From: Sphingobacterium sp. N143
Lineage (GTDB): Bacteria > Bacteroidota > Bacteroidia > Sphingobacteriales > Sphingobacteriaceae
Direction of reading: 5' to 3'
Assembly (NCBI RefSeq): GCF_030325625.1
Contig: NZ_JACAIS010000001.1
Span: forward strand, 434,001 to 498,000
Length of the DNA: 64,000 nt
The notes beneath the pieces are model-generated. The model did no database searches, had not been told where the DNA came from, and was given only the letters and a program-made list of their open reading frames with translations. Below are positions 46,962 to 58,755 of this stretch, piece by piece. The position numbers were made by a program, and so were the translations under genes. Numbering within the stretch: the first letter of the stretch is position 1; every line of letters starts with the position of its first letter.

Positions 46962-48302
46962 ATGGAATTGAACCAGCGATTAAAAAGGTGGATTAAAGGA
47001 TTAGATGAACGCTCTGTTGCCATTTTATTGGCTATTACAGCATTTTTATGTTATACAAGTATGTATTCATTCCGGAAATCATTTACAGCTTCGTCATTTG
47101 CGGATGAGTCTATTTGGGGAATAGACTATAAAGTGTGCATGGTCATCATCTAGATGCTTGGTTATTTGCTGTCCAAATTTTATGGGATTAAATTCATTTC
47201 AGAGTGTAAGCAACGGAATAGGGGGCGTTATTTGATTACGTTGATATGCATTTCCTGGGCAGGTCTGCTGGCATTTGCCTTCTGCCCAACACCTTGGAAT
47301 GTTGTCTTTCTTTTTATCAATGGTTTTCCATTGGGCATGGTTTGGGGTTTGGTGTTTAGTTACCTGGAAGGGCGTCGGTTTACAGAGATCATGGGAGCAG
47401 TGATGTCTGTCAGTTTAATTTTTGCCTCTGGTTTCATCAAGACGGTAGGCCGGTGGTTGATGGCTACTTTCCAGGTCAACGAATTTTGGATGCCATTCTT
47501 TACAGGCATGCTCTTTTTCCTGCCGTTTGTTTTCTGTGTCTGGATTTTGGAGAATGCTCCCGATCCGACTGAGCGGGATAAGAGCCTGCGTACTGAACGG
47601 GTCACTATGGATGCCGGGATGCGGAAGCATTTTTTTTAAACATTTATGCCTGGCATATTAATAACGGTGGTCATCTATACGATGCTAACAATTTTACGTG
47701 ATGTCCGGGATAATTTTGAAATTGAGATCTGGCAAATGCTCCACCTAAAGGGGGCCGGTATTTTTGCCAAAGTTGATGGTACAATTGCCCTGGTTGTGTT
47801 GCTGCTGATCAGCAGCTTAATTATGGTCAAAAACAACCTGAAAGCTTTTAAATGGATTCATTACCTGATTATTTTCGGCTTTTTGACTTCAGGAATATCG
47901 ACCTATTTATTTACCTTACAGTGGATTAGTGGACTTACCTGGATGTTATTGGTGGGCTTAGGGCTCTACATGGCTTATATACCTTATAATGCCCTGTTTT
48001 TTGAACGTATGATTGCCACTTATCGCATGAAAAGCAACATCGGTTTTGTGATGTATATGGCTGATTCTGTTGGGTATCTAGGGAGCTTCCTGATTTTAAT
48101 GAATAAAGAATTTTTGCCAAATTCAGTTACTTGGGGGAGCTATTTTATTCATTTGGTCTGCCTGGCCTCCATTATTGGGGCTATTTTGGCGATCTTTTCC
48201 CTTATTTATTTTGTACGCAAAAAAGAAGAGATGAAGAAGGGAAAAGAAAATGAAATGATGACACCCTGGCAAGCCTCCAATGGTGAAGTACAGATCAGTT
48301 AA
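46962..48302 (+). pseudogene. DUF5690-type membrane protein interrupted by two in-frame stop codons
   Basis: A single frame from 46962 to 48302 (447 codons) encodes an MFS-like protein of the DUF5690 family, with about 12 hydrophobic segments, opening with A-F-L-C-Y-T-S-M-Y-S-F-R-K-S-F-T-A. Two stops interrupt it in the same frame: TAG at 47151-47153 (between C-M-V-I-I and M-L-G-Y-L-L-S-K-F) and TAA at 47637-47639 (between R-K-H-F-F and T-F-M-P-G-I). No frameshift is needed, and sequence on both sides of each stop continues the family-like protein. Each stop is one base from a sense codon: TAG from CAG, TAA from AAA. Likely a transporter for the substrate of the following oxidoreductase, now inactive unless the stops are read through or are sequence errors. 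Confidence 0.8.
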
Positions 48303-48327
48303 TTGGAAAACAGATAATATATAAAAA

Positions 48328-49482
48328 ATGAAAACAGATAGATACGATTTAATTATTGTTGGCGGTGGAATCTTAGGAACTTTCCATGCGTATCATGCAT
48401 TGAAAAAAGGCTTAAGTGTACTTCAGCTCGAAAAGGATAATTTTCCCTCGGGGTCTACCGTACGTAATTTTGGCCAGGTTGTACCGTCGGGTATGGCTGA
48501 CGAATGGTTTACGTATGGCGTAAGGGGACTGGAAATATATCAATCCATTCAAAAAGAGATGGATCTTTCTGTCCGTAACAATGGCAGTATCTACATCGCT
48601 TCGGATGCGGATGAAGTACAGGTTATCCATGAATTATCTGCGCATTATCAAACGAAAGGATATGCGCATGAACTCTGGTCCAAAGAGCAGGTTTTGGCAA
48701 AATACCCAGCAATAAATGCCGACTATGTAAAGGAGGCCATTGTGTTTCATCAGGAACTCAGCGTTGAACCAGAAACCATGATCCAGCGCTTACATGTTTA
48801 TATGCAAAGGGCATTTGACAACTATACCCTTAAGTATGATACCACGGTGATTGCATGTGAAGAAGGCAATGCTTCGGTGCACCTGACCACCAGCTGTTTG
48901 GAAGTCTTTGAAGCAACAAAAGTAGTGATCTGTAATGGTTATGAATTTAAGCTCCTATATCGCTCATTGTTTGATGATAGCGGGCTTGAGATTAGTAAAT
49001 TGCAGATGATGCGTACCCAGCCTTTAGAGCAGATCTACCTGCCTGGAAATATACTGACTGGACTGACGATCCGCCGCTATGAAAGTTTTGAAGAATATTG
49101 TCCGTCCTTCCATACCATCCCTGTGCCAGAACGTTATAAAGAATTGCGTGAATATGGTATCCATATCCTGTTCAAACAAGCCACTGATGGAAGTATTATT
49201 ATTGGAGATTCCCATGAATATGCGGCCGGTAATCGTCTGGACGATTTAGGTTTCTCCGTCAGTTCCCATATCAATGAACTTATGATTGCTGAGGCAAACC
49301 GGATCATTCCGATGAAAAGTCAATGGATTTCATCTTCTTGGGCAGGTTTTTATTCACAGCATAAAGATCATATCCTTGAAGTTGATATTAGTTCACGGAT
49401 ACATGTCCGTACGGGAGTTGGTGGTAAAGGAATGACGGCAAGTGCAGGCTATGCTGAAAAAAGCATTGAAAAACTGGTTTAA
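48328..49482 (+). CDS. TIGR03364-type FAD-dependent oxidoreductase
   Basis: This 384-residue DAO-superfamily enzyme has N-terminal dinucleotide site G-G-G-I-L-G-T-F-H-A-Y-H-A and L-Q-L-E-K-D, followed by S-G-S-T-V-R-N-F-G-Q-V, which marks the TIGR03364 group. The C-terminal FAD segment is R-T-G-V-G-G-K-G-M-T. The group is typically encoded near phosphonatase-like hydrolases, and a role in oxidative deamination of an aminophosphonate has been proposed. No phosphonatase gene lies next to it here; the following gene is convergent thiF. It is intact although the upstream permease gene, 25 bases away, is interrupted. Confidence 0.82.
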   Translation: MKTDRYDLIIVGGGILGTFHAYHALKKGLSVLQLEKDNFPSGSTVRNFGQVVPSGMADEWFTYGVRGLEIYQSIQKEMDLSVRNNGSIYIASDADEVQVIHELSAHYQTKGYAHELWSKEQVLAKYPAINADYVKEAIVFHQELSVEPETMIQRLHVYMQRAFDNYTLKYDTTVIACEEGNASVHLTTSCLEVFEATKVVICNGYEFKLLYRSLFDDSGLEISKLQMMRTQPLEQIYLPGNILTGLTIRRYESFEEYCPSFHTIPVPERYKELREYGIHILFKQATDGSIIIGDSHEYAAGNRLDDLGFSVSSHINELMIAEANRIIPMKSQWISSSWAGFYSQHKDHILEVDISSRIHVRTGVGGKGMTASAGYAEKSIEKLV

Positions 49483-49522
49483 GCAGACCGTTCTGAGCTA
49501 GGATAGCTCCTTTTATTCATCC

Positions 49523-49554
49523 GCAAAAGCCCTTGAGTAATAAGAGGCTTTTGC
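49523..49554. terminator. Terminator between the oxidoreductase gene and the thi operon
   Basis: 9-bp arms (GCAAAAGCC and complement) with a 14-base loop between convergent genes. Confidence 0.6.
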
Positions 49555-49615
49555 AGGTGAATAAGTGATAGGGAACGGATAAAAAATGTTCAGGGCTCAT
49601 TTCAGCAATCGCTGA

Positions 49616-50326
49616 TTAGAAACAAATTTTTGTAAACCGCCACTGAAAGGTGTCCACTAAAGTCAATTGATTGCAGTCTACGGGCAATGCTATGGCTATT
49701 TTGAGCACCTGCATGGCCATCATACTTCCGATGATGCCTGGTAGTGGTCCGAGCACACCATTCTCGTCGCAGTTAGGGACCTGCTCCGGAAGGGGGGCGA
49801 CAGGGAATAGGTGACGCAGATGTTTACTCCCTTGGTAATTGAATACGGCCATCTGACCTTCGAAGCGATAGATACTGCCATATACGAGTGGTTTGCCCAA
49901 TTCGACACAAGTGTCATTCAGCAGATAACGCGTGTGAAAATTATCGCAGCAGTCCACGATAATATCAAACGGTGCAAGGATCTCCCTGGCATTACTTGCT
50001 TCAATTTTAACTTGTATTGGCTGAAAATCAATTGTACTGTTGTGTGCAGCCATGTAGTCAGCTGCGCTGGCTGTTTTTGCTGCATGGATATGTTTCATGC
50101 TGTGGATCACCTGCCTATTCAGATTATGTAGTTCCACCCGGTCGAAATCTGCCAAAGCAATCTGACCTATCCCCGCGGCAGCTAAATACTGCAATACTGG
50201 GCTACCCAAACCGCCAGCACCAACAATAAGGACTTTTGTCTGCATGACCTTACGTTGTCCGGAAACGCCTACCTCCTCAATAAAGATCTGTCTACTGTAG
50301 CGTTCGAAAACTGAATGTTCTTCCAT
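49616..50326 (-). CDS. thiF: ThiF family adenylyltransferase
   Basis: This 236-residue E1-like enzyme activates the C-terminal Gly-Gly of ThiS by adenylation for sulfur transfer. The ATP site is G-A-G-G-L-G-S-P-V-L-Q-Y-L and D-F-D-R-V-E-L-H-N-L-N-R-Q. The Cys in V-P-N-C-D-E-N-G-V-L-G-P aligns with the family's conserved Cys. The C-x-x-C zinc motifs of E. coli ThiF are absent (H-L-R-H-L-F-P at that place), a variant also known in HesA/MoeB-like members. It is the last gene of the operon, 4 bases after thiH. Confidence 0.9.
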   Translation of the reverse strand: MEEHSVFERYSRQIFIEEVGVSGQRKVMQTKVLIVGAGGLGSPVLQYLAAAGIGQIALADFDRVELHNLNRQVIHSMKHIHAAKTASAADYMAAHNSTIDFQPIQVKIEASNAREILAPFDIIVDCCDNFHTRYLLNDTCVELGKPLVYGSIYRFEGQMAVFNYQGSKHLRHLFPVAPLPEQVPNCDENGVLGPLPGIIGSMMAMQVLKIAIALPVDCNQLTLVDTFQWRFTKICF

Positions 50327-50330
50327 CGGC

Positions 50331-51455
50331 CTAATATATAAATCCTGAATAACTGCTTTCCCAATCCTTCATAACAGGGTCGTAGCCCATTTGTTGGATC
50401 TGTTTTTTTATTGTTTCCATGCTCCTTTCATCGCTGACTTCAAACTGTTCCAGTGCCTGGGGGTCGACGACATACCCACCAGGATTTGTCTTGGAGGCGG
50501 CACTCATGGTGGTGACACCAATAGGGATAATGTGATCCCTAAAAGCTTCATTCTCCCTGGTGGAAATTGAGATCTCGAGGTTGTCGTTCCATAGCCGATA
50601 AGCACAGATTAATTGCAGCAGATGTTTGTCTGACAAATTGAAATTGGGGGCGACCGAGCCTTCGGCTGGCCTTAACCGGGGAAAAGAGATGGAATAGCGC
50701 GTTTGCCAATACTGCCTTTGCAAGTATGCAATATGTGCTGCGGTAAAAAAACTGTCAATACGCCAATCTTCCAGGCCCAATAATACCCCCAATCCAATTT
50801 TGTGGATGCCTGCCTGACCGATTCGGTCCGGTGTGTCCAGCCGATAGTCAAAGTTCGATTTTTTACCTTTGGGATGATATTGCTTATAGACTTCCCGGTG
50901 ATAGGTTTCCTGATAAACCAAAATCGCATGGACCCCCGCCTGTTGAAGGAGCTCATATTCGTTCTGTTCAAGGGGTTGGACCTCAATGGATATCTGTGAA
51001 AAATGAGGTTTTAATAATGAAATTGCATTCAGAAAATAATTGATTTCCACGGTTTTGTTGGCTTCGCCACTGACCAATAGCACATGTTCAACTCCCATTG
51101 ATTTGAGTGCCATAGCCTCGAGGAGCAATTCGGTATTGTTCAGTGTTTTTCTTTTGATCTTATTGTCCATGCTAAATCCGCAATAAGTACAGATATTCTG
51201 ACATTCATTGCTCAGGTATAGTGGGGCGTAGAGCTGAATGGTTTTGCCGAACCGTCGCTGTGTGATTTCTTGCGCGCGGCTGGCCATCTGTTCTAGATAT
51301 GCTGTTGCCGCAGGAGAGAGCAGCATCATAAAATCAGTAAGATCGAGTTTAGTTTTTCCCAGGACATATTGTACTTCCTGGTCCCTGGTACTGTAAATTT
51401 TCTTCTTTACCTGATCCCAGGAATACTGATCCAATAACGGTTTAAATGTTGTCAT
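50331..51455 (-). CDS. thiH: 2-iminoacetate synthase (radical SAM)
   Basis: About 374 residues from the ATG at 51455 (M-T-T-F-K-P-L-L). The frame begins at a TTG (51473) that would overlap thiG. The radical-SAM cluster motif C-Q-N-I-C-T-Y-C-G-F is near residue 90. It splits tyrosine to give dehydroglycine for the thiazole ring. The presence of ThiH rather than ThiO fits an organism able to grow at low oxygen. It lies between thiG and thiF in one operon. Confidence 0.94.
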   Translation of the reverse strand: MTTFKPLLDQYSWDQVKKKIYSTRDQEVQYVLGKTKLDLTDFMMLLSPAATAYLEQMASRAQEITQRRFGKTIQLYAPLYLSNECQNICTYCGFSMDNKIKRKTLNNTELLLEAMALKSMGVEHVLLVSGEANKTVEINYFLNAISLLKPHFSQISIEVQPLEQNEYELLQQAGVHAILVYQETYHREVYKQYHPKGKKSNFDYRLDTPDRIGQAGIHKIGLGVLLGLEDWRIDSFFTAAHIAYLQRQYWQTRYSISFPRLRPAEGSVAPNFNLSDKHLLQLICAYRLWNDNLEISISTRENEAFRDHIIPIGVTTMSAASKTNPGGYVVDPQALEQFEVSDERSMETIKKQIQQMGYDPVMKDWESSYSGFIY

Positions 51456-51465
51456 AATCGAAGTA

Positions 51466-52236
51466 TCAATCAAATAAAAATGAAGTTAAGGGGCTTGAAC
51501 TCACAGCCTGTGAACTTACGGTGCCTAAACCTGCTTCATAGGCTTTTCTCCCCGCGATGACGGCCTCTTTGAATGCCTCTGCCATGAGAACTGGTGTTTT
51601 GGAGACGGCAATAGCTGTGTTGACCAGTACGGCATCGGCACCGATTTCCATTGCTTTAGCTGCATCCGAAGGGGCACCAATGCCCGCGTCAACAACGACT
51701 GGGACATGACTTTGTTCAATAATAATTTCTAAAAAATCCAATGTCCGTAGCCCTTTATTGCTTCCGATGGGTGCACCGAGCGGCATGACGACCGCAGTCC
51801 CGGCATTTTCCAGTCGCTTACAGAGCACGGGGTCGGCATGGATGTAGGGCATGACCACAAAACCTAATTTGGCCAGGGACTCTGTAGCCCGTAAGGTCTC
51901 GATTGGATCAGGCAATAAGTAACGGGGATCAGGGTGGATCTCCAATTTTATCCAGTTTGTTTCTAAAGCTTCGCGCGCCAGTTGCGCTGCTAATACAGCT
52001 TCTTCGGCTGTCCTTGCGCCAGAAGTATTGGGAAGCAGGTCTATTTTGGTGGTGTCAAGTGCAGCAATTAGCTCGTCATGTGCGGTATCCTGCTGCACGC
52101 GTTTGAGCGCTACGGTGACCAGTTGGGAGGCTGAGGCCGTAATAGCACTGCCCATTTCCGCCAGGTTGCCGAATTTACCGGTACCCAGAAATAAACGGGA
52201 TTCAAAACTCCTATTGGCTATGTGTAAGTTGGTCAT
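51466..52236 (-). CDS. thiG: Thiazole synthase
   Basis: This 256-residue TIM-barrel enzyme forms the thiazole phosphate ring from deoxyxylulose phosphate, dehydroglycine and ThiS-thiocarboxylate. The Schiff-base lysine is in V-A-L-K-R-V, preceded by the family start [13 protein letters not shown]. Others are [21 protein letters not shown] and [11 protein letters not shown]. The start overlaps the thiE stop by 4 bases (ATGA). Confidence 0.96.
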   Translation of the reverse strand: MTNLHIANRSFESRLFLGTGKFGNLAEMGSAITASASQLVTVALKRVQQDTAHDELIAALDTTKIDLLPNTSGARTAEEAVLAAQLAREALETNWIKLEIHPDPRYLLPDPIETLRATESLAKLGFVVMPYIHADPVLCKRLENAGTAVVMPLGAPIGSNKGLRTLDFLEIIIEQSHVPVVVDAGIGAPSDAAKAMEIGADAVLVNTAIAVSKTPVLMAEAFKEAVIAGRKAYEAGLGTVSSQAVSSSPLTSFLFD

Positions 52237-52786
52237 TGTAAAATATTTTTAATGGATGAAATGATATGTGGTGTTTGGGTCACTAAACCCGATAATGCGA
52301 CACCATAGACACCTGCCTGTACTAATCGTTGAATATCATCGAGACTGTCAATGCCCCCAATGGCAAAAATCGGTGTTGGGGGAAGTCCCTGAAGGTTGAT
52401 CTTGTTTCTTATGTTTTTGTAGCCTTCGATACCCAGCAGGGGACTCAGTTTTTGCTTTGTATAGGTATGCTTGAATGGACCCAGACCAATATAATCACAT
52501 CTTTCCCTGATTCTCTGTTGTACATCTTCAAACGTATTTGCGGTACCACCGATTATTTTACTGGGACCTAATAATGCCCTCGCTTTTGCGATGCTGCAAT
52601 CTTCAAGACCTAAATGCACTCCGTCAACATCCAGGTCTTTCGCCAGGTGGACATGGTCATTGATGATACATTGGGCTCCATACTGATCACAGGCCTGTTT
52701 TACCTGTTGCGAAAGGCGGTGAAATTCTTTTTCGTCGGCTTGCTTCCACCGGATCTGAATCCACCTGGCTCCGTCATCCAAGGCTT

Positions 52787-55251
<2,465 letters not shown>

Positions 55252-55287
55252 TTAAGAAATATCAATTAGGATTTTTTTAAGTTAGAT

Positions 55288-55494
55288 TTATCCACCCTGA
55301 GTAGCCGTAATGAGGAGAATATGATCATGAGGTTTTAACAGGGTTGAGATCCAGAGCTCTTTTGGAACAACTTGGTTATTGATGGCCACAGCAATGCCCT
55401 GTGTTTTTCCAGACAATTCAAGCAGTATTAGCTGTTCCAATGAGGTGGGGGCGGGATCGAAAAATCGAATTTGATGATTGATAGTAAGTTCCAT
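55288..55494 (-). CDS. thiS: Sulfur carrier protein ThiS
   Basis: A 68-residue ubiquitin-like beta-grasp protein ending in G-G, the C-terminus that receives the thiocarboxylate. It has V-A-I-N-N-Q-V-V-P-K-E-L-W typical of ThiS. It is the first gene of the operon, directly behind the TPP riboswitch. Confidence 0.93.
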   Translation of the reverse strand: MELTINHQIRFFDPAPTSLEQLILLELSGKTQGIAVAINNQVVPKELWISTLLKPHDHILLITATQGG

Positions 55495-55570
55495 TCCTAT
55501 ATTTTTTTTGAGTAAAAACTTTAGGAATGGCCACCATAAAGTACTGAAATGTACCTTGTAGACATCTTAC

Positions 55571-55650
55571 TTTTCCCTACGCCAGTATGACCCGGATCAG
55601 GTTCTAAGGGTAAAATCTCAGCCTGCAGATGCAGACACCCCTAAAGTTGG
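55571..55650 (-). promoter_or_regulatory. TPP riboswitch (THI element) upstream of thiS-thiC operon
   Basis: The minus strand carries the conserved THI box: GGGGUGUC, then CUGAGAUUUUACCCUUAGAACCUGAUC in two parts (CUGAGA and ACCUGAUCCGGGUCAU), and the closing GGCGUAGGGAAAAG. All the usual TPP-binding blocks are in order. It should reduce operon expression when thiamine pyrophosphate is plentiful. The 75 bases between it and thiS hold no obvious U-tract terminator, so control may act on translation. Confidence 0.95.
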
Positions 55651-55876
55651 GACTAATATAGGGCTATTTTGTTGAAAATTACAACATATAGTGGACAATT
55701 TTTAATTATACTGGGGCAGGACAGTGCAGTTTAATATGTTGAAAATAATTAATATATTCGTTTTTGAACCAACTAAAACAATTTAACACCTTTTGTACTC
55801 CATGGGATACGCTTTGATCTAGTTCAGTCAGACTTGTTGCTTGGTTATACAAAAATGATAACAATTATACCTTAAC

Positions 55877-58519
55877 ATGCATAAAATTTTAGTGATGGCC
55901 ATCGTGTGTATGAGCAGTATTGTCTATGCACAAAGATCTAAGGAGGAGGGGATGCCTGTACAATTGGCATGTGAACACCTGGTAAATCCGTTGGGGGTGG
56001 ATCAGCCAAAGCCACGATTAAGCTGGAAATTGGATGACATACGCATGGGTGCCAAGCAGTCTGCCTATCAATTATTTGTTGATAGCGATTCGCTCCTTTT
56101 GGCGCAGGGGCATAGCGGAAGTTGGGACAGTGGAAAACAGCTTAGCCCGGCCATGCTTGTTTTTTATGGTGGCCGGAATTTAAAACCGCAGAGCAAATAC
56201 TTTTGGAGAGTCAGGACCTGGGACAAGGATGGGATTGCTCATACCTCTTCCATTGCATCATTTGAAACCGGGATGTTGGGAATGGATCTTTGGAAAGGAA
56301 AATGGATCGGGGACAAGGACGATATCCATGAAAAGAGAGCGCCTTATTTCAGAAGATCATTCCGTACAAATAAGCCCATCAGATCGGCACGGGTCTATAT
56401 TGCCGCTGCCGGCCTCTATGAACTTTCGGTCAATGGGAAGAAAATAGGCGATCATCGGTTGGATCCGATGTATACCCGCTTTGATAAACGTACACTTTAT
56501 GTGGTTGAAGATGTTACACATGAGCTCCAGTCGGGAGCGAATGTCATGGGTGTTATTTTAGGGAATGGCTGGTATAACCATCAGCCTTTGGCAGTATGGG
56601 ATTTTGATAAAGCACCTTGGCGAAACCGGCCAACTTTCTGCTTAGATCTACGGATAATCTATACCGATGGGAGTGAGGAAACGATTGCCTCAGATGATCG
56701 ATGGAAGACTTCTTTTGGTCCCTTGTTATATAACAACTTGTATACGGGAGAACATTATGATGCGCGATTGGAAATACCTGGCTGGGATACACCTCGCTTT
56801 GCTGGTTCGGGATGGCATAAGGTCCAATATAGAACGCCACCTTCATCCAATATGGTCTCCCAGCTGATGGCCCCGATTCGTTTGGTTAGATCCTATGAAC
56901 CCCGGTCAGTGCAAAAAATCGATGCGAAAACCTATGTATTTGATATGGGGCAAAACATGGCAGGTATCACCAAGCTGCGGGTGAAAGGGAAGGAAGGAAC
57001 GGTGCTTCATATCAAGCACGGCGAAAGGTTATATCCTGACGGAAGGCTGGATCAGTCCAATATTGATGTTTATTACCGTGGCGATAAGGAACTTGAGCCT
57101 TTTCAGACTGATATCTTGATCCTGAGTGGTAAGAAAGAAGACGAATTTATGTCCAAATTCAGTTATAAGGGATTTCGGTATGTGGAGATAAACAGCAATG
57201 AACCCATCCAGTTGGATAAATCGATGATAACAGCCTACTTCATGCACAGTGATGTACGCTCGATAGGGCAGCTGAAAACATCTTCCAGGTTGATCAATAG
57301 TCTTTGGGAGGCGACCAATAATGCGTATCTATCCAATTTGATGGGCTATCCAACAGATTGTCCACAGCGAGAAAAGAATGGTTGGACAGGGGATGGACAC
57401 CTGGCCATTGAGACCGCTTTTTACAATTTTGATGGAATCACAGTCTATGAAAAATGGCTAGCTGACCATCGGGACGAGCAGCAGGAAAACGGTGTGCTGC
57501 CCGATATTATTCCAACAGGAGGATGGGGGTATGGTACTGCAAATGGACTGGACTGGACCAGCACCATTGCCATTATTCCTTGGGAGACCTATCTCTTCTA
57601 TGGCGATTCAAAAATGCTGGCAGACTGTTATGACCATATCAAACGGTATGTAGATTATGTGGATAGCATCAGTCCTACAGGACTGACGACTTTTGGACGG
57701 GGTGATTGGGTTCCTGTCAAGTCCCAGTCCAATCTGGAGCTTACCTCATCTGTTTATTTTTATGTCGATGCTAAAATTTTGGCCTCTGCAGCTGAAATGT
57801 TCGGAAAGCAGGAGGATCATCGGAAATACCAAGCGCTCAGCAGGAAGATTAAAGATGCGATCAACGGTAAATTTTTGGATGTTGCTCAAGGGATCTACAG
57901 TAAAGGGACACAGACGGAACTGAGTGTACCCTTGTTTTGGGGAGTGGTACCTGAAGAAGTACGGGGTAAAGTCGCTGCAAATCTGAACAGCAAGGTAGAA
58001 GAGACAAATTTTCATCTGGATGTCGGTGTTTTGGGAGCAAAGGCCTTATTGAATGCATTGAAAGATAACGGTTATGGAGAAACAGCATATCGAGTTGCTG
58101 TCCAGGATACTTATCCCTCCTGGGGCTGGTGGATTGTCAATGGAGCGACAACATTACTTGAAAATTGGGATCTAAAGGCGACAAGAGACATCTCGGATAA
58201 TCATATGATGTTTGGAGAGATCGGCGGCTGGTTTTTTAAATCCATAGGGGGTATCCTACCCGATCCAGAACAGCCCGGTTTTAAACACGTATTATTAAAA
58301 CCCATATTCCCTGCGGGGCTACAGCAGTCGTCAGTGACTTATGAATCTCCATACGGTCAGATATCGTCCCGTTGGAAAGTCCAAAACAAGAAGATTATTT
58401 ATGATATTGAAATACCTGCAAATGCCACTGCAACATTTTATCCACCAAAAAATATTAAGAACAAGGATCACATACCGCTAGAAGCAGGAAAACATAGCTT
58501 GGAGCTGGAATTTAAATAG
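55877..58519 (+). CDS. GH78 family alpha-L-rhamnosidase
   Basis: This 880-residue protein has a signal peptide (ending V-Y-A-Q). Domains in order: fibronectin-III-like N-terminal domain (L-V-N-P-L-G-V-D-Q-P-K-P-R-L-S-W), lectin-like N-domain (I-A-A-A-G-L-Y-E-L-S-V-N-G-K-K-I-G), concanavalin-like domain, then the (alpha/alpha)6 catalytic domain with D-C-P-Q-R-E-K-N-G-W-T-G-D-G and W-W-I-V-N-G-A-T-T-L-L-E-N-W. A C-terminal beta-sandwich follows (Y-E-S-P-Y-G-Q-I-S-S-R-W). It removes terminal alpha-L-rhamnose. It is secreted, and no SusC/D or rhamnose catabolic gene is adjacent. Confidence 0.93.
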   Translation: MHKILVMAIVCMSSIVYAQRSKEEGMPVQLACEHLVNPLGVDQPKPRLSWKLDDIRMGAKQSAYQLFVDSDSLLLAQGHSGSWDSGKQLSPAMLVFYGGRNLKPQSKYFWRVRTWDKDGIAHTSSIASFETGMLGMDLWKGKWIGDKDDIHEKRAPYFRRSFRTNKPIRSARVYIAAAGLYELSVNGKKIGDHRLDPMYTRFDKRTLYVVEDVTHELQSGANVMGVILGNGWYNHQPLAVWDFDKAPWRNRPTFCLDLRIIYTDGSEETIASDDRWKTSFGPLLYNNLYTGEHYDARLEIPGWDTPRFAGSGWHKVQYRTPPSSNMVSQLMAPIRLVRSYEPRSVQKIDAKTYVFDMGQNMAGITKLRVKGKEGTVLHIKHGERLYPDGRLDQSNIDVYYRGDKELEPFQTDILILSGKKEDEFMSKFSYKGFRYVEINSNEPIQLDKSMITAYFMHSDVRSIGQLKTSSRLINSLWEATNNAYLSNLMGYPTDCPQREKNGWTGDGHLAIETAFYNFDGITVYEKWLADHRDEQQENGVLPDIIPTGGWGYGTANGLDWTSTIAIIPWETYLFYGDSKMLADCYDHIKRYVDYVDSISPTGLTTFGRGDWVPVKSQSNLELTSSVYFYVDAKILASAAEMFGKQEDHRKYQALSRKIKDAINGKFLDVAQGIYSKGTQTELSVPLFWGVVPEEVRGKVAANLNSKVEETNFHLDVGVLGAKALLNALKDNGYGETAYRVAVQDTYPSWGWWIVNGATTLLENWDLKATRDISDNHMMFGEIGGWFFKSIGGILPDPEQPGFKHVLLKPIFPAGLQQSSVTYESPYGQISSRWKVQNKKIIYDIEIPANATATFYPPKNIKNKDHIPLEAGKHSLELEFK

Positions 58520-58723
58520 CTCCTTCAATTTGTAAAAAATAAAAGTATTCAGGTTCCTGTTTTGATCATTACGGGAAAGAAGGATTATGCCATTGGTGTT
58601 GACCATTACAGGTCATTTCAATTTCCAAATCAGCGCATCGTCCAGATCGATGGTGGGCATGTTTTATATTACGAACTAAATAACGCATTTCTCGAAGCGG
58701 TATTCTCCTTTATCAAGCGATAG
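58520..58723 (+). pseudogene. C-terminal remnant of an alpha/beta hydrolase
   Basis: Directly after the rhamnosidase stop and in the same frame, 67 codons read as the end of an alpha/beta hydrolase: I-Q-V-P-V-L-I-I-T-G-K-K-D-Y (the strand before the acid residue) and V-Q-I-D-G-G-H-V-L-Y-Y-E (the catalytic His region), closing with F-S-F-I-K-R and TAG. No start or N-terminal two thirds (with the nucleophile) exists upstream, since the rhamnosidase gene occupies that space. It is a leftover of a deletion or rearrangement. Confidence 0.7.
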
Positions 58724-58755
58724 CTCCATTTTTTAGAAAAGATGTTGTCAAAAAG

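Noticed and set aside
46962..48302. Genuine recoding of TAG and TAA in the DUF5690 gene
   Set aside because: Two different stop codons are involved, and other genes here end normally in TAA, TAG and TGA. No recoding signal was seen, so inactivation or sequence error is more likely.
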